DNA from: Cytobacillus praedii
Lineage (GTDB): Bacteria; Bacillota; Bacilli; Bacillales; Cytobacillaceae
Assembly: GCF_001439605.1 (NCBI RefSeq)
Contig: NZ_LMBX01000016.1
Span: forward strand, 64,554 to 128,553
DNA length: 64,000 nt
Direction: 5' to 3'
Of the stretch, positions 1 through 9,351 are shown one piece after another. The notes below the pieces were generated by a model. The model worked only from the letters and a program-made list of their open reading frames with translations, did not search any database and was not told where the DNA came from. Within the stretch, counting starts at the first letter, position 1; every line of letters begins with the position of its first letter. The position numbers and the translations under genes were made by a program.

Positions 1-35
1 GACTTGCAGGCAAAATTAAAGATGTAGCCATTTGA
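1..35 (+). CDS. C-terminal end of an upstream gene, possibly recN (partial)
   Basis: An open frame entering from the left edge reads LAGKIKDVAI and stops with TGA at 33-35. The gene immediately upstream of spoIVB in Bacillus is normally recN (DNA repair ATPase), and the tail fits a RecN-like helical C-terminus. Only ten residues are visible, so the identity rests on gene order. Confidence 0.35.
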   Translation, partial: LAGKIKDVAI

Positions 36-59
36 CGTTGTGGATTAGAAGCGAGGAGA

Positions 60-1358
60 GTGAAAAATTTGACATTAAATGTTTTTAGAAAAATAATTGG
101 TGGAATTCTCCTTGTTTCATTAATTGCAATTGGTTTCTCAAATCCCTTTCAAGAATATTTGCATATACCAAATAAGATTACGCTTTTTGAAGGTCAGCAT
201 TTTGAAATGGCAAAGGCGAAAATGGTGTCTGCAGAGCTGTCCTTAAATAGTGAAAGCATTGCGCTTAAAGAAGATACACATTCAATCTCCCTGGAAGGAA
301 ACAAGCATGGAGAAAATGAGATGTTTTTAGAGCTAGCAGGTTTTCCGATCAAAAAAGTAGATGTAAATGTGCTGAAGGATTTTAAAGTTATTCCAGGAGG
401 CCAATCAATCGGAGTTAAATTAAACACGATTGGAGTACTTGTTGTTGGCCACCATCAGATTGACACATTAGATGGAAAAACATCTCCTGGAGAAATAGCA
501 GGGATTCAAATAGGGGACATCATAACAGAGATAAATGGGAAAAAGATTGAAAAAATGTCGGATGTTGCTCCTTTTGTTCAAGAAGCAGGAAATACAAGCA
601 CCCCACTTAAAATAATGCTTAATCGTGAAAATGAAAAAATATCTACTGAATTAACTCCAAAGAAAGATAAGGCAGAGGGTTCATATAAACTGGGGTTATA
701 TATAAGAGACTCTGCAGCAGGAATAGGAACGATGACTTTTTACCATCCAGAATCAAGAAAATATGGAGCGTTAGGTCATGTTATATCTGATATGGATACG
801 AAGAAGGCTATTGTCGTTGATGATGGACAAATTGTCCGCTCAACGGTTACGTCCATTGAAAAAGGCAGCAATGGAAATCCTGGTGAAAAACTTGCTCGGT
901 TTTCTCCTGATAAGGAAGTCATAGGAAATATCGTTAAAAACAGCCCATTTGGTATTTTTGGCAAGTTAAATCAAGAGGTTAAGAATGGCATTCTTGATAA
1001 ACCGATGCCGATTGCTTTATCCCACCAAGTGAAAGAAGGCCCCGCACAAATATTAACTGTTGTGGATAATGATGAAGTGAATCTGTTTGATATCGAAATT
1101 GTCAGCACAATCCCTCAAAAGTTTCCAGCTACAAAAGGGATGGTTATTAAAGTAACGGATCCTAAGCTGTTGGCAAAAACCGGAGGAATTGTTCAAGGAA
1201 TGAGCGGGAGTCCCATAATACAAAATGATAAAGTAATTGGGGCGGTCACGCATGTATTTGTAAACGATCCAACCTCGGGCTATGGTGTTCATATTGAATG
1301 GATGCTCCATGAAGCTGGGATTAATATCTATGAGCAGCCTAGAGAAAAAGCATCTTAA
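60..1358 (+). CDS. spoIVB: SpoIVB, sporulation signalling serine peptidase (S55)
   Basis: SpoIVB is made in the forespore and secreted into the intermembrane space, where it cleaves SpoIVFA and so triggers pro-sigma-K processing by SpoIVFB. The 432-residue frame has one N-terminal membrane segment (about 10-28), a PDZ domain (about 115-195) and a C-terminal S55 peptidase domain. The catalytic residues of the family are present: His240 in GALGHVISD and Ser382 in GMSGSP. GTG60 is almost in contact with the GAGGAG at 53-58. TTG69, in the same frame, is better spaced (10 nt), so the protein may be three residues shorter. Its position directly before spo0A is the usual Bacillus arrangement. A terminator follows at 1379. 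Confidence 0.96.
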   Translation: MKNLTLNVFRKIIGGILLVSLIAIGFSNPFQEYLHIPNKITLFEGQHFEMAKAKMVSAELSLNSESIALKEDTHSISLEGNKHGENEMFLELAGFPIKKVDVNVLKDFKVIPGGQSIGVKLNTIGVLVVGHHQIDTLDGKTSPGEIAGIQIGDIITEINGKKIEKMSDVAPFVQEAGNTSTPLKIMLNRENEKISTELTPKKDKAEGSYKLGLYIRDSAAGIGTMTFYHPESRKYGALGHVISDMDTKKAIVVDDGQIVRSTVTSIEKGSNGNPGEKLARFSPDKEVIGNIVKNSPFGIFGKLNQEVKNGILDKPMPIALSHQVKEGPAQILTVVDNDEVNLFDIEIVSTIPQKFPATKGMVIKVTDPKLLAKTGGIVQGMSGSPIIQNDKVIGAVTHVFVNDPTSGYGVHIEWMLHEAGINIYEQPREKAS

Positions 1359-1378
1359 TAATTAAGGTTCATCAGTTG

Positions 1379-1410
1379 GAGACAGAAGGAAAGCCTTCTG
1401 TCTCTTCATT
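1379..1410 (+). terminator. Rho-independent terminator of spoIVB
   Basis: The arms GAGACAGAAGG and CCTTCTGTCTC are perfectly complementary around an AAAG loop, followed by TTCATTT. The hairpin lies just upstream of the vegetative promoter of spo0A and separates the two transcription units. Confidence 0.75.
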
Positions 1411-1412
1411 TA

Positions 1413-1421
1413 TGATATAAT
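1413..1421 (+). promoter_or_regulatory. Vegetative (sigma-A) promoter of spo0A, extended -10
   Basis: TGATATAAT is a perfect extended -10 element (TGnTATAAT). There is no good -35 because the spoIVB terminator occupies that position. By analogy with the Pv promoter of B. subtilis spo0A, it would give the low growth-phase level of Spo0A. A reverse-strand Spo0A box follows 14 bp downstream. Confidence 0.6.
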
Positions 1422-1434
1422 GGAACAAAGATTT

Positions 1435-1442
1435 TTCGACAA
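1435..1442 (-). promoter_or_regulatory. Spo0A box (0A box) downstream of the vegetative promoter
   Basis: TTCGACAA on the plus strand reads TTGTCGAA on the minus strand, a perfect 0A box. It falls in the early transcribed region of the extended -10 promoter, where bound Spo0A~P would repress, like operator O1 of B. subtilis. Confidence 0.65.
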
Positions 1443-1454
1443 AAGTAATGAAAT

Positions 1455-1462
1455 TAGTCGAA
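1455..1462 (+). promoter_or_regulatory. Near-match Spo0A box
   Basis: TAGTCGAA differs from the TTGTCGAA consensus at one position and lies 64 bp upstream of the sigma-H -35. It is one of three 0A-like sites in the spo0A control region, as in B. subtilis. Confidence 0.45.
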
Positions 1463-1525
1463 TTAAGGAGAAAATAAAAGAAAACTAATGATTTTATCCT
1501 ATTTTTGAGAAAATTTAAAAAAACT

Positions 1526-1554
1526 AAAGGAATTTCTGTTGCATTGTCGAATTT
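1526..1554 (+). promoter_or_regulatory. Sigma-H promoter of spo0A with an embedded Spo0A box
   Basis: AAAGGAATT (1526-1534) matches the sigma-H -35 consensus RNAGGAWWW. GTCGAATTT (1546-1554) matches the -10 RNNGAATWW, with an 11-bp spacer. A perfect 0A box TTGTCGAA (1544-1551) overlaps the -10 element. This is the sporulation promoter Ps. The overlap implies that Spo0A~P at this site would block sigma-H RNA polymerase. Confidence 0.75.
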
Positions 1555-1614
1555 CTCAATTAGAATAAATATAGATGGCAAAGAGACTAACATGGTTCGA
1601 GGAGGAAAGAATAG

Positions 1615-2403
1615 GTGAAGAAAATTAAAGTATGTGTGGTTGATGACAATCGAGAGCTTGTCGGACTTTTAGATGAATACATTTCATCTCAAGATGATAT
1701 GGAAGTTGTAGGTGTTGCTCATAATGGGCAGGATTGCTTAGATATTCTCGAGCATGAAGAACTAGATGTTCTTGTATTAGATATTATTATGCCTCATTTA
1801 GATGGGCTGGCAGTGCTGGAAAGATTACGGGATATGAAGAAAGCACAATTGCCAAATGTGATTATGCTGACTGCATTTGGCCAGGAAGACGTCACAAAGA
1901 AAGCGGTAGATTTAGGGGCATCATATTTTATCTTAAAACCATTTGATATGGATAATTTAGCAAGACATATTCGTCAAGTTAGCGGAAAGACAAATCCGAT
2001 TATTAGAAAATCCTCTTCGAGCTATCGTCCTCAAGTAGAATCTAAGCCAAAGAATCTTGATGCGAGTATTACAAGCATTATTCATGAAATTGGTGTGCCT
2101 GCACATATTAAAGGATACATGTATCTTCGTGAGGCGATTTCGATGGTATATAATGATATTGAACTTCTTGGTTCTATTACTAAGGTTTTGTATCCGGATA
2201 TTGCCAAAAAATACAATACAACAGCAAGCCGTGTAGAACGGGCCATTCGCCATGCAATTGAAGTTGCCTGGAGCCGGGGGAATATTGATTCTATTTCTTC
2301 ACTATTTGGCTACACGGTAAGTATGTCTAAAGCAAAGCCGACAAATTCGGAGTTTATTGCTATGGTTGCTGATAAACTCCGCTTAGAACATAAAGCGTCT
2401 TGA
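1615..2403 (+). CDS. spo0A: Spo0A, master regulator of sporulation entry
   Basis: Response regulator at the end of the sporulation phosphorelay; phosphorylated Spo0A binds 0A boxes to activate or repress hundreds of genes. The 262 residues comprise a receiver domain with the acidic pocket Asp10/Asp11, phosphoacceptor Asp56 (LVLDIIMP) and Lys108 (FILKPFD). A variable linker (about 125-150) and a helix-turn-helix effector domain with the signature [15 protein letters not shown] follow. The GTG start is preceded by GGAGGAAAGA at ideal distance. The gene is monocistronic, with its own sigma-A and sigma-H promoters and a strong terminator at 2435. Confidence 0.98.
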   Translation: MKKIKVCVVDDNRELVGLLDEYISSQDDMEVVGVAHNGQDCLDILEHEELDVLVLDIIMPHLDGLAVLERLRDMKKAQLPNVIMLTAFGQEDVTKKAVDLGASYFILKPFDMDNLARHIRQVSGKTNPIIRKSSSSYRPQVESKPKNLDASITSIIHEIGVPAHIKGYMYLREAISMVYNDIELLGSITKVLYPDIAKKYNTTASRVERAIRHAIEVAWSRGNIDSISSLFGYTVSMSKAKPTNSEFIAMVADKLRLEHKAS

Positions 2404-2434
2404 AAGGGATAGAACCCATGAAATAATAATGAAG

Positions 2435-2466
2435 AGAGCGCTCTTAATTAGGAGCGCTCTTTTTTA
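2435..2466 (+). terminator. Rho-independent terminator of spo0A
   Basis: AGAGCGCTC (2435-2443) and GAGCGCTCT (2452-2460) form a perfect 9-bp stem followed by a run of six or more T. Confidence 0.9.
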
Positions 2467-2497
2467 CGAATCGTACATATACTTACTACGAACGTTT

Positions 2498-2638
2498 TTA
2501 TTGGGTAGTTTTCTTTTCTGCTTCCATCATTTTTTGAATCAATATATGCTGTGGCATATGCATAATTTGTTCAATGGGAAGGTTTAATTTTTCAGCGAGC
2601 ATTTTTGCTGATTCAGCCGAAATTTGTAAAGTTTTCAT
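2498..2638 (-). CDS. YycC-like microprotein (46 aa)
   Basis: A small minus-strand frame reads MKTLQISAESAKMLAEKLNL at its start and contains MHMPQHILIQKMMEAEKK near its end. A strong ribosome binding site (GGAGG at 2651-2647) sits 8 nt before the ATG. The MHMPQHIL core resembles what I remember of the YycC family of short conserved Bacillaceae proteins, whose function is unknown. The sequence is hydrophilic and helical with no membrane segment. It is divergent from the phosphodiesterase gene, whose SD lies 20 bp away on the other strand. Family assignment is from memory; coding status is well supported by SD, start and composition. Confidence 0.65.
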   Translation of the reverse strand: MKTLQISAESAKMLAEKLNLPIEQIMHMPQHILIQKMMEAEKKTTQ

Positions 2639-2665
2639 GTTTTATTCCTCCAAAGGGGTGATTTA

Positions 2666-3388
2666 ATGACACTTATATTTGCTCATAGAGGGTATTCTCA
2701 AGCTTACCCTGAAAATACAATGAAAGCATTTAAAGAAGCAGCTTCAGCAGGTGCAGATGGGATTGAGCTCGACGTACAGCTAACAAAGGATGGAGAATTA
2801 GTCGTCATCCATGATGAAAAAGTAGATCGGACTACGAATGGAAAAGGCTTTGTTAAAGATTTTACCTTTAAAGAAACTAGAAAGCTAGATGCGAGTTATA
2901 AAAAAAAGAAGCTTTTGCAAAAAGAACCGATCCCTGCATTAGAGGAAGTTTTAGAATGGATGACGACGAATCAAATCATCTGTAATATCGAATTGAAAAA
3001 TGGAGTATTTCCCTATAAAGGTATGGAAGAAAAGGTACTTGATCTTATTAATACGTATAATTTGAAGGATCGAGTGATCCTATCTTCATTTAATCATTAT
3101 AGTATTGTTTATTGCTATAGGCTTGATCAAGAGATAGAAACGGCTCCATTGTTTTCTGAAGGACTATATATGCCTTGGGTTTATGCTCAGTCCATTGGCG
3201 CAAAAAGTATTCATCCAAGGCATACTGCTGCACCTAATGAATTGGTTAGGGCTTCTGAAGAGTATGGAATAGCTGTAAGGCCATATACTGTAAATAAAGA
3301 GAAAGATTTGCAGAGATTTTTTGCAGTTGGATGCTCAGCTGTTATTACAGATGATCCAGTTAAGGCATTGCAAATTAGAGATAGATAA
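2666..3388 (+). CDS. Glycerophosphodiester phosphodiesterase (YqiK-like)
   Basis: Hydrolyses glycerophosphodiesters to glycerol-3-phosphate and an alcohol. The 240-residue protein is a single GDPD TIM barrel. It shows the signature HRG (7-9), the ENT motif, metal ligands Glu34/Asp36 in GIELDVQ, and His49 in VVIHDE. There is no signal peptide, so it is the cytosolic UgpQ-like form. AAAGGGGTG precedes the ATG. It lies where yqiK lies in B. subtilis, between spo0A and yqzF/bkdR, and is closed by a bidirectional terminator shared with the opposing yqzF-like gene. Confidence 0.92.
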   Translation: MTLIFAHRGYSQAYPENTMKAFKEAASAGADGIELDVQLTKDGELVVIHDEKVDRTTNGKGFVKDFTFKETRKLDASYKKKKLLQKEPIPALEEVLEWMTTNQIICNIELKNGVFPYKGMEEKVLDLINTYNLKDRVILSSFNHYSIVYCYRLDQEIETAPLFSEGLYMPWVYAQSIGAKSIHPRHTAAPNELVRASEEYGIAVRPYTVNKEKDLQRFFAVGCSAVITDDPVKALQIRDR

Positions 3389-3396
3389 AATGGAAA

Positions 3397-3432
3397 AAAG
3401 CAATCGGCATCTTTGCCGATTGCTTTATTTTT
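3397..3432. terminator. Bidirectional terminator between the GDPD gene and yqzF
   Basis: AAAGCAATCGGC (3397-3408) pairs perfectly with GCCGATTGCTTT (3415-3426). A-rich sequence on the left and a T-rich tail on the right allow it to serve both convergent genes. Confidence 0.85.
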
Positions 3433-3658
3433 TAAAGCGGTTTTGAACTTTATTTCTTTTTCGATCACGGTAAAGGATAAAGCCGGCGACAAAGCCAAGT
3501 CCAAGTAAAAATAAGAGTAAACCCGCAAGAAATTGCATCCATAGATAAGGGAAGGGGCTTTGCAAAATGCCAAAAACCATATCTCTCATCAATTTAATGC
3601 CATAAGCTGCTAAAAATCCAGGTATTAATAATATGATTAAAGCAAATATTCTTATCAT
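3425..3658 (-). CDS. yqzF: YqzF-like DUF2627 membrane protein
   Basis: A 77-residue protein with two predicted membrane helices (about 5-22 and 40-62) and a basic C-terminal tail (YRDRKRNKVQNRFKK). It matches the DUF2627 family, represented by YqzF next to bkdR in B. subtilis; no molecular function is known. A GAAGGGAACT sequence precedes the ATG. Its stop codon overlaps the bidirectional terminator shared with the convergent GDPD gene. Confidence 0.8.
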   Translation of the reverse strand: MIRIFALIILLIPGFLAAYGIKLMRDMVFGILQSPFPYLWMQFLAGLLLFLLGLGFVAGFILYRDRKRNKVQNRFKK

Positions 3659-3713
3659 CAGTAGTTCCCTTCATTTTGTTCTCTTAAAAAAAGTATTGAT
3701 TTTATATAGAAAT

Positions 3714-3742
3714 TTGTCAAGTACAACAATCATGTTTAAAAT
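3714..3742 (+). promoter_or_regulatory. Sigma-A promoter of bkdR
   Basis: TTGTCA (3714-3719), a 17-bp spacer and TAAAAT (3737-3742) form a good vegetative promoter 77 bp upstream of the bkdR start. Confidence 0.6.
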
Positions 3743-3749
3743 AGAAGTA

Positions 3750-3764
3750 TATGAAAAAAGTTGC
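3750..3764 (+). promoter_or_regulatory. Putative BkdR-linked site upstream of bkdR
   Basis: TATGAAAAAAGTTGC recurs with one mismatch as TATGAAAAATGTTGC at 5894-5908 upstream of the sigma-54 promoter. Here it lies just after the bkdR -10 element, where a bound protein would interfere with transcription. It is a candidate autoregulatory operator. Confidence 0.35.
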
Positions 3765-3818
3765 GTAATAAATAGAAAATTCGTGAAATAAACTTCAAGG
3801 TCCAAAGGTGGGTATTAC

Positions 3819-5885
3819 ATGCAAACAGTTATGATTGTTGGAGCTGGTAAAGGCGGTTCTGCGATCTTAAAAATAATGAAAGAAACAGAGATGCTGAAAG
3901 TCATCGCGGTAGTGGATTGTAACCCCGAAGCACCTGGCATTGAGAAAGCAAGGGAAGTAGGAATTCCAACAGGAACAGATTGGAAGCAATTTATTGAACA
4001 AGATATTGATATCATTGTTGAAGTAACTGGCAGACAGGATGTGTTTCTCGAGCTTCGTGAAGCAAAAAAGAAAGACTCCGTATTGATACCTGGAAGTGTA
4101 GCCTTTTTAATAGCGGGTCTAATAGAAGAAAAAGAAAAGCTAATTTCAAGTATTGAAAGTGAGACATATAAGCGTGATCTTATTTTTAATACGACTGGTG
4201 ATGGGATGATAGGGGTTAACCAAAACACAGAGGTTATTCTTTTCAACAGAAGCGCGGAGAAAATGACAGGCATTAAAAGTAAAGATGCGATTGGACGTCC
4301 AATTGATCAAATTATTTCAAATACCCGGTTAAAACGGGTAATGAAGACTAGGCGAATTGAGGCAAATCAGGAACTTATATTGAATAACGGATTAAAAGTT
4401 ATTACGACAAGGATTCCTATGATTGGTGAGAAAAATGAATTGCTCGGGGCGTTTTCCGTATTTAAAGACATAACTGAAGTGATGAATTTAGCTGAAGAAA
4501 TAACGGATTTAAAGGAAATTCAAACCATGCTTCAGGCAATTATCCAATCAAGTGATGAAGCAATATCAGTAGTAGATGAGAACGGAAAAGGCTTATTAAT
4601 TAATCCTGCTTATTCTCGTATTACTGGTCTTTCAGAAGATGAAGTCCTAGGGAAACCTGCAACAACTGATATTTCAGAGGGTGAAAGCGTGCACATGAAG
4701 GTCCTTCAAACAAGAAGGGCTGTAAGGGGAGTTGCCATGCGAGTAGGCCCAAATAAAAAGGAAGTCGTAGTTAATGTAGCACCTGTCATTGTGGATGGCA
4801 TCATTAAAGGAAGTGTCGGGGTTATCCATGATGTTTCCGAGATTGAATCATTAAACAGAGAATTGCATCGGGCCCGACAGATTATTCGTACACTTGAAGC
4901 AAAATATTCTTTTGATGATATTATTGGACGCTCTGAGGAGATGACCATTGCTGTTGAACAAGCGCGTCTTGGTGCAAAAACACCTGCCACTGTATTGCTA
5001 AGAGGAGAATCAGGAACTGGTAAAGAGTTATTTGCTCATGCCATTCATAATGGAAGTGATCGGAGGTACAATAAATTTATTCGTGTTAACTGTGCCGCTT
5101 TATCCGAGTCGCTTTTAGAAAGTGAACTTTTTGGTTATGAAGAGGGAGCATTTTCAGGAGCGAAAAGAGGCGGGAAAAGAGGACTATTTGAAGAGGCGAA
5201 TAATGGGAGTATTTTCCTTGATGAAATTGGTGAGTTAACTGCGAATACACAGGCTAAACTATTAAGGATCTTGCAAGAAAAAGAAATCACTCGTGTAGGG
5301 GGTACTAAGTCTATCCCAATAAATGTTAGGGTGATTGCGGCAACTAATGTTAATTTAGAAAAAGGAATTGCGAGCGGAACATTTAGGGAAGACTTGTATT
5401 ATAGGCTTAATAGGATGCCTATTCATATCCCTTCCTTACGAAAAAGGAAGGAAGATATTCCTTTGCTATGCAATCGGCTTATTCAAAAAATCAATCAAGA
5501 ATATGGGCGAAATGTAGAAAGTATATCAGATTCCGCTATGAAAAAGCTCATGGAGTATGATTGGCCTGGCAATGTAAGAGAGCTGGAAAATATTCTGGGC
5601 AGGGCGATTATTTTTATGAATTACAATGAAATTCAGCTTGAAGGACACCATGTTCCTGAACTGATAAAAAAGGTGAATAATCCGAATGTACAAATGGAAG
5701 AGCCAATAAAAACTGATAAAACATTAGCCCAATTAGTTGAACATTATGAGGAAAGAATGATTCTAAAGACCCTTCAGGAAATGGAAGGGAATAAAACAAT
5801 GACAGCCAAGTCTCTAGGGCTGTCTGTAAGGAATTTATACTATAAGCTTGAAAAATACGGGATTGCAAATAGTAGCACGCAATAA
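3819..5885 (+). CDS. bkdR: BkdR, sigma-54-dependent activator of branched-chain keto acid catabolism
   Basis: A 688-residue enhancer-binding protein that activates the adjacent -24/-12 promoter. An N-terminal Rossmann-like region ([11 protein letters not shown], about 4-14, extending to roughly residue 100) resembles NAD(P)-binding domains. Two PAS-like domains follow (about 125-225 and 245-340), then an AAA+ domain with Walker A GESGTGKE (396-403), the sigma-54 contact loop GAFSGA (443-448) and Walker [12 protein letters not shown] Fis-type helix-turn-helix (about 640-685, [18 protein letters not shown]) ends the protein. AAAGGTGGG precedes the ATG. The gene is transcribed separately from the operon it controls. 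Confidence 0.92.
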   Translation: MQTVMIVGAGKGGSAILKIMKETEMLKVIAVVDCNPEAPGIEKAREVGIPTGTDWKQFIEQDIDIIVEVTGRQDVFLELREAKKKDSVLIPGSVAFLIAGLIEEKEKLISSIESETYKRDLIFNTTGDGMIGVNQNTEVILFNRSAEKMTGIKSKDAIGRPIDQIISNTRLKRVMKTRRIEANQELILNNGLKVITTRIPMIGEKNELLGAFSVFKDITEVMNLAEEITDLKEIQTMLQAIIQSSDEAISVVDENGKGLLINPAYSRITGLSEDEVLGKPATTDISEGESVHMKVLQTRRAVRGVAMRVGPNKKEVVVNVAPVIVDGIIKGSVGVIHDVSEIESLNRELHRARQIIRTLEAKYSFDDIIGRSEEMTIAVEQARLGAKTPATVLLRGESGTGKELFAHAIHNGSDRRYNKFIRVNCAALSESLLESELFGYEEGAFSGAKRGGKRGLFEEANNGSIFLDEIGELTANTQAKLLRILQEKEITRVGGTKSIPINVRVIAATNVNLEKGIASGTFREDLYYRLNRMPIHIPSLRKRKEDIPLLCNRLIQKINQEYGRNVESISDSAMKKLMEYDWPGNVRELENILGRAIIFMNYNEIQLEGHHVPELIKKVNNPNVQMEEPIKTDKTLAQLVEHYEERMILKTLQEMEGNKTMTAKSLGLSVRNLYYKLEKYGIANSSTQ

Positions 5886-5893
5886 TTTTCATG

Positions 5894-5908
5894 TATGAAA
5901 AATGTTGC
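5894..5908 (+). promoter_or_regulatory. Candidate BkdR upstream activating sequence
   Basis: TATGAAAAATGTTGC lies about 45 bp upstream of the -24 element and repeats the motif found upstream of bkdR. The core ATGTTGC recurs inverted at 5989-5995, downstream of the promoter. Position fits an enhancer for a sigma-54 activator, but binding is inferred. Confidence 0.4.
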
Positions 5909-5952
5909 ACGGTAAAGTTATTGTAAAAAAGCGTTTTATCCACATTTTCATT

Positions 5953-5970
5953 TTGGCACGCTTCTTGCAT
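5953..5970 (+). promoter_or_regulatory. Sigma-54 (SigL) promoter of the bkd operon
   Basis: TTGGCAC-GCTTC-TTGCAT matches the -24/-12 consensus TTGGCACN5TTGCA without mismatch; GG (5955-5956) and GC (5967-5968) are in correct register. It lies 61 bp upstream of ptb and directly follows bkdR, whose product is the cognate activator type. Confidence 0.95.
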
Positions 5971-6030
5971 ATTAGAATAATGAGTGTAGCAACATGATAT
6001 TGCAATAAGTGCTTTAAAGGGGTTGAGACG

Positions 6031-6936
6031 ATGGAATTGGATTCGCTTATACAGAGAGCAACCCAATACGAAGAAAAAACTGTAGCAGTTGCTGCTGCAG
6101 AAGATCATGAGGTTATTGAAGCTGTCGCTTCTGCGATCGAAAGGAATTTAGCAAAATTCATATTATTTGGAGATAAGGAAAAAATTCTTCAAATAATGGA
6201 AGAGCATCATGGTGATTTAGCTAAAAACCCAAAGCTTCAAATCATTCATACTCATTCACCAGCTGCATCTGCAGAACATGCTGTTAAAGCTGTTAAATTG
6301 AATGAAGCGAATGTTTTAATGAAGGGGAATGTCCCAACTGCTACGATTTTAAAGGCTGTATTAAACAAAGAATATGGTCTGAGAGCAGGAAGTGTTTTAT
6401 CACACGTTGCTGTTTTTGAGGTTCCCGGTTTTGACCGGTTTACAATTCTAACTGATGCAGCAATGAATATCGCACCGGATTTAGAGCAAAAGGCACAGAT
6501 TACAAGAAATGCTGTCGGAATCGCGAAAAGCATCGGTGTTGACAATCCGAAAGTTGCACCTATCGCAGCTGTGGAAGTAGTTAACCCTGCAATGCAGGCA
6601 ACTTTAGATGCTGCCGCTTTGACTGCTATGAATAAACGTGGTCAACTGGCTGGCTGTATTGTAGATGGTCCGCTTGCTTTAGATAATGCAGTATCCTTAA
6701 CTGCTGCTGAACATAAAGGGATAAAAAGCGATGTTGCTGGACAAGCAGATATTCTGCTAGTTCCGACAATTGAAGTTGGAAATGCCCTTTATAAATCCTT
6801 AATTTACTTTGCAAAAGCTAAGGTAGGAGCAGTTATTGCTGGGGCAAAAGCACCGATCGTTTTAACATCTAGAGCTGATTCAGCTGAAAGCAAGCTATAC
6901 TCATTAGCATTAGCGATCTGCTCTGCTTCAAAATAA
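6031..6936 (+). CDS. ptb: Phosphate butyryltransferase
   Basis: Converts butyryl-CoA, isobutyryl-CoA and other short branched acyl-CoA esters plus phosphate to acyl phosphates. The 301 residues match the PTA/PTB family at usual length, with conserved segments [15 protein letters not shown] and [21 protein letters not shown] precedes the ATG. It is the first gene of the sigma-54 operon. With butyrate kinase three genes on it can recover ATP from acyl-CoA made by the branched-chain keto acid dehydrogenase. Confidence 0.95.
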   Translation: MELDSLIQRATQYEEKTVAVAAAEDHEVIEAVASAIERNLAKFILFGDKEKILQIMEEHHGDLAKNPKLQIIHTHSPAASAEHAVKAVKLNEANVLMKGNVPTATILKAVLNKEYGLRAGSVLSHVAVFEVPGFDRFTILTDAAMNIAPDLEQKAQITRNAVGIAKSIGVDNPKVAPIAAVEVVNPAMQATLDAAALTAMNKRGQLAGCIVDGPLALDNAVSLTAAEHKGIKSDVAGQADILLVPTIEVGNALYKSLIYFAKAKVGAVIAGAKAPIVLTSRADSAESKLYSLALAICSASK

Positions 6937-6967
6937 TAGACGTATAATTATTGGGAGGAATTTTAAC

Positions 6968-8065
6968 ATGGAAATTTTCAAGTATCTAGAAAAGTATGAT
7001 TATGAACAAGTAGTATTTTGCCAAGACAAAACATCAGGCTTAAAAGCAATCATTGCTATCCATGACACTACATTAGGACCAGCACTTGGTGGTACTCGTA
7101 TGTGGACATATGCTTCAGAAGAAGCTGCAATTGAAGATGCATTACGTCTTGCAAAAGGTATGACATACAAAAATGCTGCAGCTGGTCTTAACCTTGGCGG
7201 CGGTAAAACAGTTATCATCGGCGATCCTAAGAAGGATAAAAATGAAGAGTTATTCCGTGCATTCGGTCGTTATGTACAAGGCTTAAATGGCCGTTACATC
7301 ACTGCTGAGGATGTAGGTACAACTGTTGCTGATATGGACCTTATCCATGAAGAAACTGATTTCGTTACAGGTATTTCTCCAGCATTCGGTTCATCAGGTA
7401 ACCCATCTCCAGTAACAGCTTATGGTGTTTACGTTGGGATGAAAGCTGCTGCTAAAGCTGCATTTGGCACTGATTCTTTAGAAGGTAAAGTTGTTGCAGT
7501 ACAAGGTGTAGGTAACGTTGCTTACCACCTATGTAAACATCTTCATGAAGAAGGCGCTCAATTAATCGTTACAGATATTAATAAAGAAGCTGTACAACGT
7601 GCAGTTAACGACTTTGGTGCAAAAGCAGTTGAGCCAGATGAAATCTACGGCGTTGAATGTGATATCTATGCACCATGTGCACTTGGCGCAACTGTAAACG
7701 ACGATACAATTCCACAATTTAAAGCAAAAGTAATCGCTGGTTCTGCTAACAACCAATTAAAAGAAGAACGTCATGGCGATATTATCCATGAAATGGGTAT
7801 CGTTTATGCTCCAGACTATGTAATCAACGCTGGTGGAGTTATTAACGTTGCTGACGAATTATATGGCTACAATGCTGAACGTGCAATGAAAAAAGTTGAA
7901 GGTCTTTACGATACAATTGAAAAAGTTATCGAAATTTCAAAACGCGATGGCATTCCTACTTATAAAGCAGCTGACCGTATGGCTGAAGAAAGAATTGAAA
8001 GAATGCGTAATTCTCGCAGCCAATTCCTTCAAAATGGCCACCACATTTTAAGCCGTAAAAAATAA
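6968..8065 (+). CDS. bcd: Leucine (branched-chain amino acid) dehydrogenase
   Basis: NAD-dependent oxidative deamination of leucine, valine and isoleucine to their 2-keto acids. The 365-residue protein has the substrate/catalytic lysines Lys68 ([10 protein letters not shown]) and Lys80 (LNLGGGK) and a Rossmann fold with GVGNVAYHL near 178-186. It supplies the substrates of the BkdAA/BkdAB/BkdB/LpdV complex encoded downstream. Codon use is strongly biased to GGT, CGT and GTA here and in the following genes, suggesting high expression. Two RNA hairpins separate it from buk. Confidence 0.97.
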   Translation: MEIFKYLEKYDYEQVVFCQDKTSGLKAIIAIHDTTLGPALGGTRMWTYASEEAAIEDALRLAKGMTYKNAAAGLNLGGGKTVIIGDPKKDKNEELFRAFGRYVQGLNGRYITAEDVGTTVADMDLIHEETDFVTGISPAFGSSGNPSPVTAYGVYVGMKAAAKAAFGTDSLEGKVVAVQGVGNVAYHLCKHLHEEGAQLIVTDINKEAVQRAVNDFGAKAVEPDEIYGVECDIYAPCALGATVNDDTIPQFKAKVIAGSANNQLKEERHGDIIHEMGIVYAPDYVINAGGVINVADELYGYNAERAMKKVEGLYDTIEKVIEISKRDGIPTYKAADRMAEERIERMRNSRSQFLQNGHHILSRKK

Positions 8066-8095
8066 TAAGCAGTAATTGTTAGAACAAATGATCAG

Positions 8096-8130
8096 GTCAA
8101 AGCGCTAAATTGATATTTAGCGTCTTTGAC
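8096..8130 (+). other. Intercistronic hairpin between bcd and buk
   Basis: GTCAAAG..GCTAAAT and ATTTAGC..CTTTGAC form a long stem around a TGAT loop with one small internal mismatch. There is no T-run, so an mRNA processing or stabilising role is more likely than full termination. Confidence 0.6.
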
Positions 8131-8162
8131 TCATTTAGTAAAAATAGAGCGGAATTATTCAA

Positions 8163-8182
8163 GCACCTTGCTTTTAAGGTGC
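8163..8182 (+). other. Second intercistronic hairpin upstream of buk
   Basis: GCACCTT and AAGGTGC form a 7-bp stem, 18 nt upstream of the buk ribosome binding site. With the hairpin at 8096 it forms a tandem structured spacer that may set bcd and buk expression apart. Confidence 0.5.
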
Positions 8183-8211
8183 CAGACTGCTTTTTAACTG
8201 GAGGTTTAACT

Positions 8212-9318
8212 GTGCAAGAACAAGGACATCGAATTCTCGTTATCAACCCAGGTTCTACTTCAACGAAAATTGGAGTTTTCGATAATGATATTTCTATTTT
8301 AGAAAAAACATTACGCCATGATACTGATGTAATTAACTCATTTGAAAATATTATTGATCAATATGAATTCCGAAAAAACGCTATTCTTGAGACATTGGAT
8401 CAAGAAGGCTTTAATATATCAAAACTAAGCGCTGTTTGTGGTCGCGGTGGATTGCTAAGACCAATTGAAGGCGGAACATACGCTGTAAATGATGATATGC
8501 TTCAAGATTTACGTGAAGGCTTTGCTGGACAGCATGCTTCCAATCTTGGCGGTATTATTGCATATGAGATTGCTACAGCTTTAAATATCCCTTCATATAT
8601 CGTTGACCCTGTTGTAGTTGACGAAATGGAGCCAATTGCTCGTATTTCTGGTTTATCGAAAATCGAACGCATAAGTATTTTCCATGCCTTAAATCAAAAA
8701 GCGGTTGCTCGCAGAGTAGCAAAGGAATTAGGCAAGAAGTACGAAGATATGAACTTAATTGTCACTCATATGGGTGGAGGAATTACAGTTGGTGCTCATA
8801 AGCAAGGCCGAGTAATCGATGTAAATAATGGATTGCATGGGGAAGGTCCTTTCAGCCCTGAACGTGCAGGAACTGTTCCTATTGGCGATTTAGTTTCATT
8901 ATGCTTCTCAGGTCAATACTACCGTGAAGAAATTACGAAAATGCTTGTTGGCCAAGGTGGTCTTGTTGGATACCTAGGTACGAATGATGCAGTTAAAGTA
9001 GAAAAAATGATCGAAGCTGGCGATGAAAAAGCGAAGCTTGTTTATTCAGCAATGGCTTATCAAGTTGCTAAAGAGATCGGTGCTGCAAGTGCTGTCCTTA
9101 ATGGGAAAGTTGATGCGATCATCATTACTGGCGGACTTGCCTACGGTAAGAGCTTCGTAAAAGAAATCAGCGACCGCATTAGCTGGATTGCCGATGTAAT
9201 TGTTCAACCAGGCGAAGACGAGCTACAAGCTCTTGCTGAAGGTGCACTTCGTGTCCTTCGTGGAGAAGAAAATGAAAAAGTATATCCAGGAAATGTGAAT
9301 GTAGAAGCTACTGTTTAA
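8212..9318 (+). CDS. buk: Butyrate kinase
   Basis: Phosphorylates ADP from butyryl phosphate or branched acyl phosphates, completing substrate-level ATP recovery after Ptb. The ASKHA-fold acyl kinase motifs are present: [16 protein letters not shown] near the N-terminus, [10 protein letters not shown], and the late glycine-rich [12 protein letters not shown]8212 preceded by GGAGGT (8200-8205) gives 368 residues, near the usual length. An in-frame ATG at 8110 would add 34 non-homologous residues and lies inside a hairpin, so it is rejected. A repeat element follows before lpdV. Confidence 0.95.
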   Translation: MQEQGHRILVINPGSTSTKIGVFDNDISILEKTLRHDTDVINSFENIIDQYEFRKNAILETLDQEGFNISKLSAVCGRGGLLRPIEGGTYAVNDDMLQDLREGFAGQHASNLGGIIAYEIATALNIPSYIVDPVVVDEMEPIARISGLSKIERISIFHALNQKAVARRVAKELGKKYEDMNLIVTHMGGGITVGAHKQGRVIDVNNGLHGEGPFSPERAGTVPIGDLVSLCFSGQYYREEITKMLVGQGGLVGYLGTNDAVKVEKMIEAGDEKAKLVYSAMAYQVAKEIGAASAVLNGKVDAIIITGGLAYGKSFVKEISDRISWIADVIVQPGEDELQALAEGALRVLRGEENEKVYPGNVNVEATV

Positions 9319-9351
9319 TAGTAGGGAACTTCTCTTCTTGTAGTATAAATA

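Noticed and set aside
8110..8211. Upstream ATG extension of butyrate kinase
   Set aside because: The added residues are unlike the family, the start has no Shine-Dalgarno and lies inside an RNA hairpin; GTG8212 has a good SD.
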